A DNA stretch of 64,000 nucleotides, from contig JAHRBS010000003.1 in NCBI GenBank assembly GCA_024305745.1, positions 2,542,001 through 2,606,000 on the forward strand, in the 5' to 3' direction. The notes beneath the pieces are model-generated. The model did not search any database. It saw only the letters and a program-made list of their open reading frames with translations, and was not told the origin of the DNA. Positions 34,331-54,000 of the stretch are shown in pieces. The first letter of the stretch is position 1. Every line of letters begins with the position of its first letter. Position numbers and translations under genes: made by a program. The stretch comes from Polyporus tsugae (Eukaryota > Basidiomycota > Agaricomycetes > Polyporales > Polyporaceae).

Positions 34331-37300
34331 CGAACCCAACTCCGGCGCCCCTCTTCCTCGGGTGGTGATGTGATCTGGATAGCATGCTGACTGCGACGTA
34401 CGGGTTCATGCACATGCTTGGATATCTGGGACGATTGCCGGGGCAACGTCCTCGGCAACGGCTACGGGGACGGAAACAACCGATCTGGGGGGATGAAATG
34501 CCTCCCGGGCCCTTCCATTCTAGGATACCGTATTCCCGGCGGAAGACGTCTGGACGCATTGCGTTGTGGGCGATCTCGCATTCCGCCGGTGTACACTTGC
34601 AATTGATCGACCTACGGAATCCATCAAGCACGAGGCTCCAGGTGTACCCCGCATCCGACACAACGGGCAGTCAGTAATACATACAATGTCGCGTTAATAG
34701 ATACAAACGCGATAGGAGTAACACCAGCTGCCAGCTACCGGGCGTCCCTGATTATTAGACCCAAGAACGGCAATTACGTGTACCAGCGGATCGGAGCCCC
34801 GTAAATTACGTCTGACCTCCGTCGATCAGTCGTTGTGTATCCGCGTCCTCGGCCAATGCCCCGTTGACAGATCGAGGGGTTTTCCTCTGTTGACACTCCG
34901 CCCCGGTGAAGATCGTGCGGCCTGTGAGCGCTGAGCAGCGGAACAACAAGAATGACCAACTGAATAGCGACCTCCCTGGGTGCAAAAGGTACCGTACAAA
35001 AGGGGTACTTATTACTCTAGTATGGTCACTCAGTGTGATCACGCTTCGGATGCAACGATCGACAGCCAGCTGGTGAAACGCCTGGAGTCTCTTCGGCACA
35101 ATAAAACTTCGTGATAACATAACTTCGCCCGCGCCGCCCCGGGTGCGAGGGGATACGGGCCCAATGGGAGTTCGTCTGAAACAAACATTAAGCTTACACG
35201 CTGGGACATGCTGGAGCCCTCACAACGAATCTTCATGTATGAAATTAACTCACAGGGTCAAGGGTGGACTACATATGATGCCGTGTGCCAAACAGGAAGG
35301 AGAACATCCCAGTGCTGAGTAACAAGTCGACGAAGACAAGTAGTATAGTAGACGCATTGCAGCAACATGTCAACACGGACCGGTAATAACGCCACCAAGG
35401 GAGGAATACGCCTAAAGCAGCTCTCACGAGGACGCAGATCCCGAGGGCGAAGAGTGTGGCGTGACACGTCTTGCTCGTGCACATCCACAGCAGAACAGTG
35501 AGGACAGCCCAGATTGTAGGTCCATTGGCAAACTCATATCGGAGATCGGCGATGACGGCGAGAGATTGGGGGGTCGCGAACGAACTTCCGAAGCAACTTT
35601 CTGACGGCGACTCGGAGAACACCTCTCACCCATGGCAGAAAAGCCGCAGATCATGGAAATCGCGCCTCGTGGACTGCCCCGCATCGTACGTAGATAGAGA
35701 AGTTGCTGTAAACCAAAGAAAAAACGGAACGAGAGAAGTATTTGGGTGTGATGCAGTGGTATTAGCAGTCCGCCGCCGCTAGAGAAACTGGGATGGTAGG
35801 CTAAAAGGTTGATACGTGCTGTGTGCCAACCTTAACCTTACGGTACCAAGATCAGGAAATTCAATTTCCCATTTGGGTCTGCGATCATAACCACGCACTG
35901 CCGTAGTGAGCGAAATCATGCAAGTTTCCTCACGGAGGTAAGGAAGCCTTCATCGCCTGATCACCAGCAAGCGGTAGTGGTGGATGGCACCCAACATCCC
36001 GAACCCCAATCTCTGTCCGACCCATCGATCATACGCACTTTCAACGCTAAATGATTGAACTTTAACTTCTGTGCATCGACTCAGTTCTGTGCATCGACTC
36101 AATTCTGTGCATCGACTCAATTCTGTGCATCGACTCCGAAGGTTCATGTAAAGCGAAATGCCGTTGAGGAATTGAGAAACCTTCATCGGGCCCAAAGCGT
36201 GCTGCCGGGACCAGCTCTGCTAGTCTCTAAGAGGAGAATCGCCTTCAAACTCTGCATGCGCGGAACCCTGCGGCACGCTTCGCACAACTCCGAAAACGTT
36301 ATTGTGGGAAAGGGAAGTCCGTCGGTCCCCTTGTCCACGAGTTCAGCGCACGGAGGATCCTACCCTCCTGGCCGCAAGCGCAACGACCGGCATACACCTG
36401 GACTACTAGCACCGTGATCCCGTCGTGCTTCTGAGGGAGCAGCGTGTTCGCGCAAACCATGAATTAAATAATTGAACTCCGGATCGGGGATCTGTGCGAG
36501 AAGTACGACTATTCGATGATGAACACAATGCCGAGTCCCGGGCTCGTTGCCACGAGACTCGAAGCACTGGCTTCGAGCTACGTCGCCGAGGACAGACGAC
36601 AGTGGGCCGATAATATGCTCTGTCCATGTATGGTCATCCGATCATACCATTTCCGCGCCATGAGGGGTGAAGAGCGAGGATGATATGATCTTCGCAACGC
36701 AACGAGGCAGTGGAGCATCGAGGCCGTCCGAAGAAACCAGCTATGGGCGAAAACAACGCTTTGGATGTAACCATGCGATGCAAATCGTAAGGAAGTTGAA
36801 ATACGATTGACACTATCAGAGTATCAAAGCTGTCAACGGTTTTTGACGTCGTCTGCCGGACGGGATCTACACCACGGCGCCTGTGACGACCCCCATCCGA
36901 CCGTATCAAAACTGAGGAAAACTCAAAGCAAATTCTGCGGCGGAAGATCGTGGCAATAGCAAACCGGCAAGAAAGACAAACGCATTGCCAGATATCCTGC
37001 AGAGAAGCAAAAAATCGCAGAAGCACAGCTGAAAAACACGTCTAGGGCATGATATCCACGCCATTCCAGCGTGGGTAGCCACAGAACCGTGTCACCTGCC
37101 TCCTCAAGAAAATTGAAGAGAGTCGGGCGTACCTGAGCAGGGTTTCAGAATGCCGCATACAGGCTCTTCTTGCATTGATACAGTAATTATAATCCGAGAA
37201 TCGCACGGCTGGCCGCCGGCATGACACCCCCGAAATGAGGAGTATTGCCTGTGTTTGTGCGCATCTCAGACGCATCCTGGAGCGATTCCTAGCATATAAG

Positions 37301-37389
37301 GTCAGGAGTATTGTCCTTGGAGACTCAGGGAAAACCCCAACTCGTCCCCACTCTTGACTTGACACCGACTCTTCTCAACTGCTCTCGAC
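34331..37389. other. 3 kb without a supportable gene
   Basis: Contains the 18-bp tandem repeat at 36067-36138. One minus-strand frame (35622-35269) is strikingly hydrophobic and could be a scrap of a membrane-protein gene, but it has no splice structure or family match. Confidence 0.45.
36067..36138. repeat. 18-bp tandem repeat, four units
   Basis: Unit TTCTGTGCATCGACTCAA, repeated four times head to tail with one G/A variant and a diverging last two bases. Each unit contains ATCGACTC. Intergenic. Confidence 0.92.
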
Positions 37390-37807
37390 ATGTGTTTCAA
37401 TCTCATCACCCACAAGGAATGGCTCTGTGGCTGGCGCGAGTATACGGGAAGGCATGACGTACGTCTAGCTTAAGCTCACCATAGCTCGCACGGGGCACCG
37501 ACGTTCTCCACAGATCGACTGCCGTCGTTCCGCCTGCCGTCTCAGCAACTGTCACAAGGTCGAACAGCACGACTGCCAGAAGGACTGCGAGGGAACGTGA
37601 GTTACAAATCGCCTCAAGCGTTTTCAGCCACGTTGACGTACAAGTTCGCCTAGCCAAACGGAAGAGCGGCACCTCGTCATGAGCACCGCGCAGGTAGTAT
37701 GCAACCAATGCCGGGAGGCGGGACGAGGTCCCGGAGAGCATCCAGGGATTGGTTCCGGATCTGGGCCGCAGTTCAATTACGTGGTCGCCAACTATGGTAC
37801 GGCCTAG
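37390..37807 (+). CDS. Small cysteine-rich protein of basidiomycete type (101 aa)
   Basis: Three exons (37390-37458, 37514-37596, 37654-37807) join in frame to 101 residues. It begins MCFNLITHKEWLCGW. Paired cysteines follow in DCRRSACRLSNC, HDCQKDC and VVCNQCREAGRG, and the tail is Gly/Pro-rich. Short proteins starting MCxxxxT with a C-x4-C-RLS-x-C core recur in mushroom genomes and have no assigned function; the cysteine pairs suggest metal binding. There is no signal peptide, so probably intracellular. Family assignment is from memory of sequence type. Confidence 0.75.
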
Positions 37808-38469
37808 GGGACGTGGGGACTCACTTGCGAGCGTTTGCACTACGGATCCTCGAGCTCGAGGTTCTAGTACGCTGGCACGTGGCGGAGAGGAGTGCAGACG
37901 AGGAAGTTGCCAGGTTTGGGCCGCATGGATTCCAGCGACAGTTTCTTGGTCCTGATATGTTTGCTTGCTTGCTGAGTCCGAGACCGATTCATTGAATACA
38001 CGCGCGTACGACATCTAGACCGTCGAAGTCGAATCCTCGAGTGGAGTACAGGGGTTCCGTGACCTCGGAAACGCCTTCATTTCGGGCCATCCGGTGTAAC
38101 TAAGTAAACGGAGACACAAAATAAAATTCTGGACACTTCTGTACCGTGCTATGCATACTCACCTTATCTATGGGGTCCGGTGAAGTTCTCCACGAAATGG
38201 AAGGAGGTCGGAGTGCTGGGTGGTGGCTGGGAGTCGGTGGCGGAAGGAAGTTGAGTTGAGGCCAGAACCAATTGCAGAAGCATCCCTGCCGAGTGATAGG
38301 CGCCCGGTCAACGCGTCTTGTGCGACAACAGTCGACTCGTCCAGCGCCGTGTTGTGCTCACGGTCGCCTGCATCGACCGACGTCCTCCTGCCTGCTATTC
38401 TCGTTCTCGTCCAGGTCCTTCTAAGCTACACGAACTATTGCTGGTCACCAAACATTCCACCCCACCATC
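37808..38469. other. Intergenic before NUP85
   Basis: 3' side of the small cysteine-rich gene and 5' side of NUP85. No TATA box or further gene is evident. Confidence 0.5.
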
Positions 38470-41322
38470 ATGACCGCTACAAAATACACGATCCATCTCA
38501 TCCCGCCACTCTTCGAACAAGGCGCTGTAGATGACTTCAAGCAAGCGGGGACGACGCTGGCGTTCGCGCTGTCCCCAAGGGACCGCTCCATGGCTGTATA
38601 TGCTCCTCCAAATGTACGGTCAACAGCGCAGCTCAAGTCACAGGCTGGGCAGACGGATTAACAGACAAGAACAGGTCGACCCCCAAGTTCTCCGCTCACG
38701 AGACGTCGCGCCACCCCAGAGTCAGCAGGTCTACTTTGCGAGTTCGCAGCAGGCACCTCTGTCGGAGCGAAGAGTAGTATGTTCATCCGTTCGTTTGTCT
38801 CGCGCGCCTTGGTGGACTGTTCCCTAGTTCGTTACAGATATGTCAGTCATTTTCGCCGCAGTCCAGACCTTGCTCAAGGCATCCCGGGCGAAGAACGCAC
38901 AATTGTGAGTATTCTTCACGCTCTCTTTCACATCACACATTGTTTATCGCGTGTAGACTTCAGAGCGAAGGTGGTATGAAGGCTCTCAACAAACTGGCTA
39001 ACGACTACGTGAACTTCTGCAAGGAGTGTTGCATGTATGCTTCCGTACGTCCGTTCAAATCGTTCCTATCCGTATTATATTGAGCTTTGTTTTCCTATAG
39101 CGCGATATTTTCCGCCCGGAACCCCTCCAATTCGACGCTGAGCACTATCGCAAGCTATACACCTGCTTCTCCCTCTTCTCCGTCCTGTACCTCCCAGAGC
39201 CTGGCTTCGAAGATGTACCCGTCGGGGACGAGCTGATGGAATGGCTGAACACGCATTTCATTGAGCCCTCCACCCAAGAAGGCGATGACCTAAGCAGTCA
39301 AGAGCGTCCTTGGGAAGACCCCACATTCTGGCCGTATCTGACAAGGCAAGTTTGCTGCTTGCTAGTGTGGAAATGTCGATTGCTGACGTCTGTGGTCGCA
39401 TAGGACATCATTGCGCGGGCTGTCAAAAGCGTCGGCATTCTTTTTGGACGTTCTCTCCAAACACCCATCTACGTACCTTCAAGGCCTTGCGCAGCAACTG
39501 TCGCCCCTCCTCACCGACCATCCTCGCCTACATCACTTCAATGCGGAGCGTGACTTCGCTGTTGCATCACGACGATGGAAGGGCAAGGTGAAAACACTCC
39601 GTATCGAACTCGACAGAGTGCCTGAGAGCGAAAGGGAGGACGGGTTCGAGAACTGGTGGGATCGATTCAGCGACATCGTTGGTATCCTCGAAGGTCGCGA
39701 TGACGTCATCAAGAAGGTGTGCGTCGAGCTAGGCGCCGACTGGAAGGAGGTGTGTGCGGCGTGGGGCATTTTCGTTGACACCCGCCTGCGGAGGCAAGAT
39801 CTTCCGTGAGTTTGCGAAGGACCTCCTTTTTTTTTACAAGACGTCAACTGAAAATTCCTCGTAGCGAAGTCGTATCGCAGATTTTGGACGAGATGCCTTC
39901 AGACCCGACCGACCTGGAAGATATGGTCCATTCGTCGCTCTTCCTCGGAAGGCCAGCCCAGGCGCTGTCAGAAGCCGCCCGACTAGACGTCTGGCTTGCC
40001 GCCCATTTCGCCGATCTCATGGAGCCGATGGAGCTCATCGATGCAGAGCCCGACGAGTTGGTTGTTTCTCGATATCTCATCGACACACGCGCTCACCAGC
40101 CGCTAGCTCCGAACTCTCCCTGCGCCAACAGTACGTTCTCGCCTACGCTGAATATCTCCATTCGGACCCGGCGTTATGGCGCATCACCGTTGACTATATG
40201 TACTCGTGCGGTGACATTGGGAGGGAGATGGGAGATGAGATCCTGATGCGAGTGCCTCTTCGTTTGAAGCTTCCCAAAGACGCGGACGCAACCGGGGAGG
40301 AGGCGACTCGTATCCGCAGTGGACAGCTCGCTGGAGCGCTAAAAGATATCCACGAGACGTGCTTCGAGTACCAGCGGGAGGAGATTCGGAGGCTGGTTTG
40401 CAAGGTAAGCGACTGCTGATCACGGGCTATCATCGGAGAACGAGTGCTGACAAGGACGATCTAGGTAGCGGCTCAGACGTTCATCCAAGAAAAAGAATAC
40501 GGTCTCGCTATTTCGTACATCACTTCCGCTGAGGACTGGCCTGGACTTGGGCGCGTTGTGGACTTGGTACTCGAGGAATACGTCGTGCAAGGTGAAGCCC
40601 GCTATCCTCCAACCCATTTACCACCGGCTCCCCTCTCTTTTCCTGTCATCAGAAATCCCCGCCGCTGACCTTGACTTCATTATGACAGGTGCTGCAAAGT
40701 TCGCGCAGCTCGTCGCCAACATCGCGCCTTCCCTCCATAACCTCCCCATGGACTCGGCGGCACGCCTCTCGGCCCCTGCAGTCTTCCAGCATCGACTGAT
40801 GTTTACCGTGCGGTTCGCCGAGTTCCACCAGAGGCGAGCGAACGGCGATTTGGCCGGGGCAGCCTCCGATCTTCTGTCGATGTTCCGCGAAGAGACGGCA
40901 CCGAAGTCCTGGTGGGCGGTCCTGCTGTGCGATGCAGTCGAGCTTCTGCAATACAGTACGTGCCAGTCCTCCCCCTCCCCTCCACTTTTGTTTCCTTTTT
41001 GCACTCTCTACTCTCTTCTCTCTTCTCTCTTCGGCGGCGATGCGCGGACGCTAATCCTGCCCCCCCTCCCCTCCCCGCAGACGACACGATGCTGTTCACG
41101 TCCGCCGACGCGTGCCTGCTCCTACAGAAGCTCGAGGAGATCCAGATCCGTGTCGGGCAGGGCTGCGGGGACGACTACCTCCCGGTGCTCTCCAGGATCG
41201 CGAACGGGGGCGAGAAGCACGCCGTGCAGCGGCTGCAGACGGTCAGGCTGGCGCTCGCCCGCTACTATGCGCGGTGCGGGGCGATCGGGGTGGGGGGCAG
41301 GCCGAGCGGGTGGAACTACTGA
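38470..41322 (+). CDS. NUP85: Nucleoporin Nup85, Y-complex subunit (727 aa)
   Basis: Structural subunit of the Nup84/Nup107 (Y) complex of the nuclear pore. Eleven exons join in frame to 727 residues: 38470-38613, 38675-38776, 38828-38904, 38957-39044, 39101-39345, 39404-39805, 39865-40056, 40107-40404, 40465-40591, 40689-40955, 41081-41322. The product is almost wholly helical, as expected for this alpha-solenoid family. The best block is the crown/trunk segment around HSDPALWRITVDYMYSCGDI and the following MRVPL, with EYGLAISYI and a C-terminal helical module after it. The length fits the family. The intron after 39345 uses a GC donor (GCAAGT) in place of GT, needed to keep the frame. Identification rests on architecture and partial motifs, so a divergent paralogue is possible. 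Confidence 0.8.
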
Positions 41323-42470
41323 CTGACTTTCTACATGTTACTGGACGTGAACTGTATTACCCCGTGACGGCTTCGAGTACGGCTGGGGGCCGTGTGGGTA
41401 ACGGTTCTTCTTCGTCGCGTCCGCCGAGCTGGATATTACTACTGTATGTTCGAGAAGGCGTGTATTGCATCTATGGTGTCTGCGGTCGGGAGCTAGGGAT
41501 TGGTACGGAAAAGACGATCAGCGAGAGGGGGAGGTACGTGGTCTGGCTTTCGGCAGGATGCCGTTGACTTGCCCGCTTCCATTGTGCATTATTAACGGAC
41601 GGGAGCCGAGGCGGAAGGGCGAGCGGACTTGGAAGCTCTGGTGTGCAGTGGAGGCGTGGGGGGGTCCCTTATTCGGCGACGGTGCGTCCGATGAGGTCGC
41701 CGTCAACCACAGCGGCTGTTAATTACGTGTCCGATCCGTCTATGCGTTAGGAAACGCGAGGTAACACTCTTGGTAAGTTTGGGGGTATGAGCTAGTTCGT
41801 GCTTCGACTCGGCTCCTCGATGTCGCGGAGGAAAGCATGGCGGTGCTTCTACCTTCTACCCTCTCCCCTCTACCTGAGCGATTTGTAGACTGTAGGCCTC
41901 CGCGGGACTTACCTTTGCTGCGGTAAGGGAAATGTAGGAATCGCGGTCCTGGCTTCTCAATGCTACGAAGCCTTTTTACCCTATCCCATCTGGCAGAGGA
42001 GATGACCATTTACTCAGCACTCATGACGGACAGCTCCGTCATTGGGCCCACTCTACGGGGGGCAGTTTGGGTGTTCAGTAGATGGGAAGCTGGTTGTCGT
42101 CAGATGACCGACGCCGGGACGATTTCAGGGTAGCTATAGTGTCCTGGTGTTGGAACATCCTTCCTTGGACCAACCGCGGAAGCACATGGTGACGCTCCGG
42201 CCCACGGACATGGACGGACATGTGGTTCTACTTATCTCCCTCACGCCCACACGTTGGAATGTGCGTGGCTATAGCGGCCCTGCAAACAGGCAACCGGTTG
42301 GTGATAATTACCTTGTTTAACTTACGGTCTCTCGGGAGTCCGGCTCGACATTACTATAAGTACTGTGAGAACACGCAGGTGCATAACACCACAGAACGAG
42401 ACAGGAAGGAAATAGATTACAGTATACAATACAACATAAAGCCAATACAAAGCGGTCGAACGAAGATAAT
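41323..42470. other. Convergent 3' spacer between NUP85 and histone H4
   Basis: No gene recognised. 3' ends of two convergent genes and about 0.8 kb of unremarkable DNA. Confidence 0.5.
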
Positions 42471-42904
<434 letters not shown>

Positions 42905-43261
42905 TGTCAGAATAGGTTGTCGTTGAGTGTGTGGTGGGTGCGAAAACGCGAATGTGAGCCTATTGCGGCGACGACGGTGGAGGGAGTGGTGGGAGTGAGT
43001 GAGAGTGGGAGAAGCGGAGGGGGTGGGTACTTAAAGGAACGCGGGCCGCGCCGGCACGTGGCTCAAACCTTATTTTGTTGAACGCCGTCAACGCGTTTGT
43101 CACGTGAGCGCTCGACGCGTTTGTTGACAGGCGCTTAGTGATCGCGCGTCCGTATAAGTAGCTTCCCTCTCGCTCGCTCTGTCCCCAATTGCGCCTCCCA
43201 TCTCCGCCATCTCCCAAGACTTACTTCCCTTCTCGTACCTCACATCCCTACATCCATAACA
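42905..43261. promoter_or_regulatory. Shared divergent promoter of histone H4 and H3
   Basis: 357 bp between the two start codons. Contains a TATA-like element (TATAAG at 43153) about 110 bp before H3 and several GC-rich CGCG blocks (ACGCGTTTGT occurs twice near 43090 and 43117) that may be shared S-phase control sites. Specific factor sites are inferred, not shown. Confidence 0.75.
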
Positions 43262-49101
<5,840 letters not shown>

Positions 49102-51040
49102 TTACGAATGAATGTATCTAGTAATAAGAAGTGTATATAATCTGTGCGGGCCATGACGCCCTACCGCCGAGATGGCGGTTGGCAACAAACTCACACCACC
49201 TTCTCGCCCTTGTAATTCTCCTCCTCTTCTACCATTGGTTGTACTTTGGGCGGCAGTGGACGGGGACGGCGCGTATGTACTCCGTGCCCGAATCATGTGC
49301 CCATATCGCCGGAGGATGATAGGAATCGGCGTCATGACGATGATGGCGAGGCACCCGAGAAGCGTAGAAGCCCATCTGGGATTCAGAGCGTCGAACATCT
49401 GAGCCACAGACAAGGGGAAGGCAGCGCCAAACAGGGAGCGCACGACCGTTCTGGCGGACAACGCGCTCGCGGCGACGGCGAGGTACGAGCCTGTGGTGTA
49501 GTTGAAGATGCTCAGGAAGATGAATATGGTGGACAGGCCCCATCGGGAAGCCCGCCATCACGGGAGAGCCCGAAACGAGATGTCGGAGGGGTACGACGTC
49601 CAGCCAAACCAGAAGAAGAACGCGAGTCCGAATATTGGTGCGGCCCAGACGCACATCTCCATTTGCACCTCGGGAGGGACGGGGTGGGGAGCATAGCGCT
49701 TGATGGCGGCGGTATAGCGAGGGGTTGAAATATGCGAGGTAGATCAGGACGGCTGAGACTCCTCCCGAGCAATATGGGATGTCACACATGAGTCCGGATA
49801 TGCCTGCGTTGAAGTTGAAGTGATGGCCTGGGTGAAGACGATCGGGAACGCTTCGAACAAGAGGTATACGATGCCATAGATGAACTGAGACAGAGTGTGC
49901 CTGTGTGAGTGGTCTACGCGCTTTTCGGGGGGAGACGTACACCCATGTACAAGGTCATGGCTATGGAGCATGGGCTCAGTGAACAGCATGATGAAAGGCT
50001 TTTCGAGGAATTGCTTGAGCCGTTTCGAGAGTGTCATCTTTTTCCTCTCCAGGGGCGCCCAGTACCGGTCGTCGCCCGTCTCCTTGCGTTTCCTCTGTGC
50101 CCGCTTGGCGAGAAGGACCGGTCTAGATCATGACAGTTCAGAAAAACGCACGGTATTGTAAGCGAGGGCACGTACACGTATGTTTCTAGAATAATGAAGA
50201 TGATGGTGATTAGACATGAGCCGGCAAAGATGGCCTGGAGCCAGAAAATCCAACGCCAAGACACCCCGGAGTGGTTCATGAAGCCCGAGATGATAGGGCC
50301 CAACGTCGGCCCGGCCAAGGGAGCAAGCGTGAAGGTCGCCATCGCATTTCCTCGCGTGTCTGCATCCCAGATGTCGGCGATGACGGCGCTACAGAAGGTA
50401 TTCAGCCGACAACAATGCAGACCGTCGCCGAGTACACGTACCCGCTGTTTGCTAGCGGCGCCGCTGCGAATGTCCCGCCCAGGAAACGGATGATCAACAG
50501 GGCAGCGGTGTTGGGCGCGAGGGCATTCCCCACTTGGAACAGAGTATAGACGATGAAGCAGGATATGAACACACCGGCTTCCGGCCGACCTGTTCAGACA
50601 AGGGGCCCCAGACGGGCGGCCCGACGCAGTATCCCGCGATGAAGAGCGCGATGGTGAGCGTGGCGACTTCACCGCTCAAGTGGAAGTGCGATATGAGCTG
50701 GGTCATCATGCCTGACGGTGCTCGACGACGCGAACGTTCTGCGGTAACATCATTTGTGGCGCGTCAACGCGCGCGGTGTGGATTGGGACGTACGCGTTCA
50801 GGACAAGCATCGCGGCCGCCATCGTGATGAGCCACCGGTAAGGCCGCGACCACGTCTTCGGGTTGTTGGGGTCGTTGGGGCCTATGACCATCTCGAACGA
50901 GTCCTCGGGCTCCTCGCCTTCACCGATGGCTTCGATCAGGACGTCCTCTTGTGAGCGATCTGCAGATTTGATGAGTGTCGCGGTGCGGGAGCTGGGCGCT
51001 GTCGCCGCTTGTGACGGTTTCTCAACGGAGACGAGGGTAG
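49102..51040 (-). pseudogene. Frameshifted MFS transporter (polyamine/drug-type) pseudogene
   Basis: Read on the minus strand this shows the whole order of a 12-helix DHA1-type facilitator: DPNNPKTWSRPYRW, HFHLSGEVATLTIALFIAGYCVGP, WGPLSEQVGRKP, DIWDADTRGNAMATF, LAGPTLGPIISGF, SGVSWRWIFWLQAIF, LSQFIYGIVYLLFEAFPIVF, NAGISGLMCD, NYTTGSYLAVAASALSA, RTVVRSLFGAAFPL and ALNPRWASTLLGC. The reading frame is broken at several places that introns do not explain: near 50715, at 50567 (an extra TG in the GRKPVF motif), near 49970 (EPML-IAMTLYMG), near 49680 (NPSLY-AAIKRYAP) and near 49550, where there is also a stop. Ordinary introns (for example about 50740-50794) are still recognisable, so decay is fairly recent. 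Small sequencing indels are the alternative. Confidence 0.82.
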
Positions 51041-54000
51041 CCGTGACGCGACAGGCGCGTCAGGGATCAGAGAGTGACGTCGAACAGAACAGCGGGCTCG
51101 GGGGAAGAACTAAAGGGAGGTTTGCAATGAAGAAATTGGCACGGCCCATGGCTACTCACAGGGCTTATACAGATGGTCGAAGATATTGGGCACAGACTGG
51201 GAAACCCATGATCAGCGAACCGGCAGATGAGGGCAAGATGAGGGGTAAGCATTGTAAGTGCGCTTGGGGAAGAACATCCGCTCAATCAAACCCGATTTGA
51301 GATCGGGGCCTGAAGTAGAGTTATCTGTTCTACTTACTGGCACTGGCAGGCTGAAAACTCCGGCATGGAAAATGAGGAGTGACTTTGACTTTGGAGGAGA
51401 GAGATGTCAAATTTTGAGGAGGACATGTGGGGTTAGAAGATGCTGATTAGTACTTCAGGCGGCAGTTTGAGCTGATAACGAACCTTGTGAAGGTATTCTT
51501 CGTCTGAGAACCAAAGTTCTGGCGGTCTCGGATTGGCATTGCCTAGGAACACAGCCACCGACCGAGCACCCATGGCGTGGCGAGAGGCTGTGTTTGGTCC
51601 CTGAACATAAGTAGCTGAACATGGTGTCATCTGGACTGGTTTGCCGACGGCATTGGTGCGACGCCGTCAGCCGCGCGAAAACTATCAAACAATCGCGGCG
51701 ACTTGAAGCTACTCTCCCAATTATAAGGGCTATCCCGCCGATGCCGGGTCGATACGCGTCCATAAGTACTGACTCGGAGGAAGGTAAGTATTAGTAAGCC
51801 TCGGTCCGAGGGCATGTTACTATGTACCATGGACGTGCTCTAGTCTTCCCAAAGTGAGAATCCGCACCAGGCCAGTATCAAGGCTATTTATTTGACACGT
51901 CCTTACATAGGTGGTCTCATTCCTTCTCATCCCTAGGCGCAGCCTAGGACCGTACTAGGATAGGAGGTCGCCGCGATTACTCTGACATTGCCCGGGAGTC
52001 CACATGAGGCATGGACACTCGAATACTATCAAGTATCAGTCAGTCTCATATTAGGGATTCTCTATGCTCACGAAGGTGTGCCAAACATCATGATGTGCGC
52101 CGTTCAAGTTATAATTGTTATCCGTCCTTCTCGGACTGTATCTTTGCCTGTAATGATTATCGCCCTTTTTACGATTCATCATCGGTTTCTAGAGGTAATA
52201 TTGTACGAAGAAGGCTCACTTTTAGACATTCAAACCCTTGTTGAAACCAACAAGCGAACGGATGATCGATGTGATTCGATGAGAGAGGATGACCGTTCGA
52301 TGAACGTTCAAACCAGGAATCGGCAACAGGCGCCTACTCGGGGCCGGATAAGCGCCTTATAGACTGCGCAGACAGCGCCCTGGGCCCTGCCAGGGCCTTT
52401 GTTCGAATTGTCCGCTACTCCATAAGCAGACTTGCGACTCGACCGCTCACCGGGTGGCTTCCCCGAAGGAATGAAAAATGTAGAATAGGTGCGTTGCATC
52501 ATTCCCCACCTTCGCCATCTTAATACTTATAGTACTAGACTTACTGAGTTCACTGGGGATGAGGCAATAGTACGATACCGAGGTCATGTAGCATTTGTGC
52601 AGCATCGGCATTGAGTTGCTAGGGAGGACATCATACGTCGCATGTGTTAACTTGCGTTCACTGTGAGGGTCGTAAACTACAACGCGTTTGACAGCTCTAG
52701 GTGACCGGTGGTCGGCGTGTTCTCTAGTGCGTCTCTGCGGCGGCTTTGCTGGCAATCTTCGGTTGTCCTGATGACAGAAGGCGTGCTCTCTCACTCGTAC
52801 GTTCTCGCCGTATGTCACCTTTGAATCCGCTGACTAGGAGTTTCAGGCACCGGTGCACTGGCTTCAGCTGTTGGCACTTCTTGGCGGTGCGGTTCCTAGT
52901 CGCCCGTCCCACCTGCTGACCCCAGCAAGGTCAACAAACAGTTCCGCTTGCGGGCCTTTGAATGCATAACTTTCGCCTCACGCTCTCCTTTCGTCGGTGA
53001 CTGCCCTCTTATCAAGAGCGGGCTTAACGGGGCAGCATCGCTGGTTGGTGCATACTGTATCTTTGCCCCGTCATTGCGCGTGCGACGATGCTTAGCGCCT
53101 GGTTCTCCAGTTTCCCGCATAAGGTCCAGGATGTCGATCTCATGGCATTCGCGAACAGATTGGGGTGTCGAAAGAACTTTGTTTCAAAATAAATACCCAC
53201 GGCCCCTCGTCGACCCAGGATAGAGTTACGATGATCCAAACCCGCAGCCGTGCCGACATGCCTGCTCACCGTGTATGTCTTCGTCACGTATTCACTGATC
53301 GCGCAGATGAACTGACGAGCTCCTGAGACCATCAGCGCTACCATTAAATTTCCAGAGGGGGCGAAGGACTATCCCCTCGCAAACGAACTTAGTCTCCATG
53401 CATGACCTCCAGGTTTGGACATTTCTGTCCTGAGGATTTAATGGTACCCCTAAGGGTTCATCAACCATGACAAGGACAAGCACGTGTATTCTCGCCACCA
53501 CACGAGTCCGAAGTCCCCGATGCTCAATACCGCGAAGCCACTGGGAAGAAGCCACATCGGCACGTTTAACGAGATCGGGATGCGGCTCCACGGACTCGGA
53601 CATAATGCGACTCGGTCTGTGCTTGCGGCCTAGCCTGAGGTCCGGTCATCGGTCAATATTACGTTCGAGGCTGAGTGTTCGCTTCAGGCTTCTCGGGCCA
53701 CGGCTTCGCCGATCTTCTCCGTCGAAACGAGGGGCCTGAACGTGCAGAGAGTTGTGAGTCTATTTCCGCCAGGGTTGTGCTGCGCACGCGACGCTGAGAC
53801 CTGGATAGATAAGCCCCTCTTCCGAGGGACGGGCGTATTTTACGACAGATCCCAGATTTTACAGGCATTCCGAGTACGTGATTGAGAATGACACCCCTAT
53901 GCCTTCCACTTGCGTTGGGTAAGCTCGCCATGATGTGGGTATATACGCGCTCCGTCTGTCCATGCGGCTGGCCTTTGCTGGTCACCGGTCACCTCAACCC

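Noticed and set aside
35269..35622. Hydrophobic minus-strand frame resembling a membrane protein
   Set aside because: No family motif, no splice partners, and an isolated position; chance or an unrecognisable relic.
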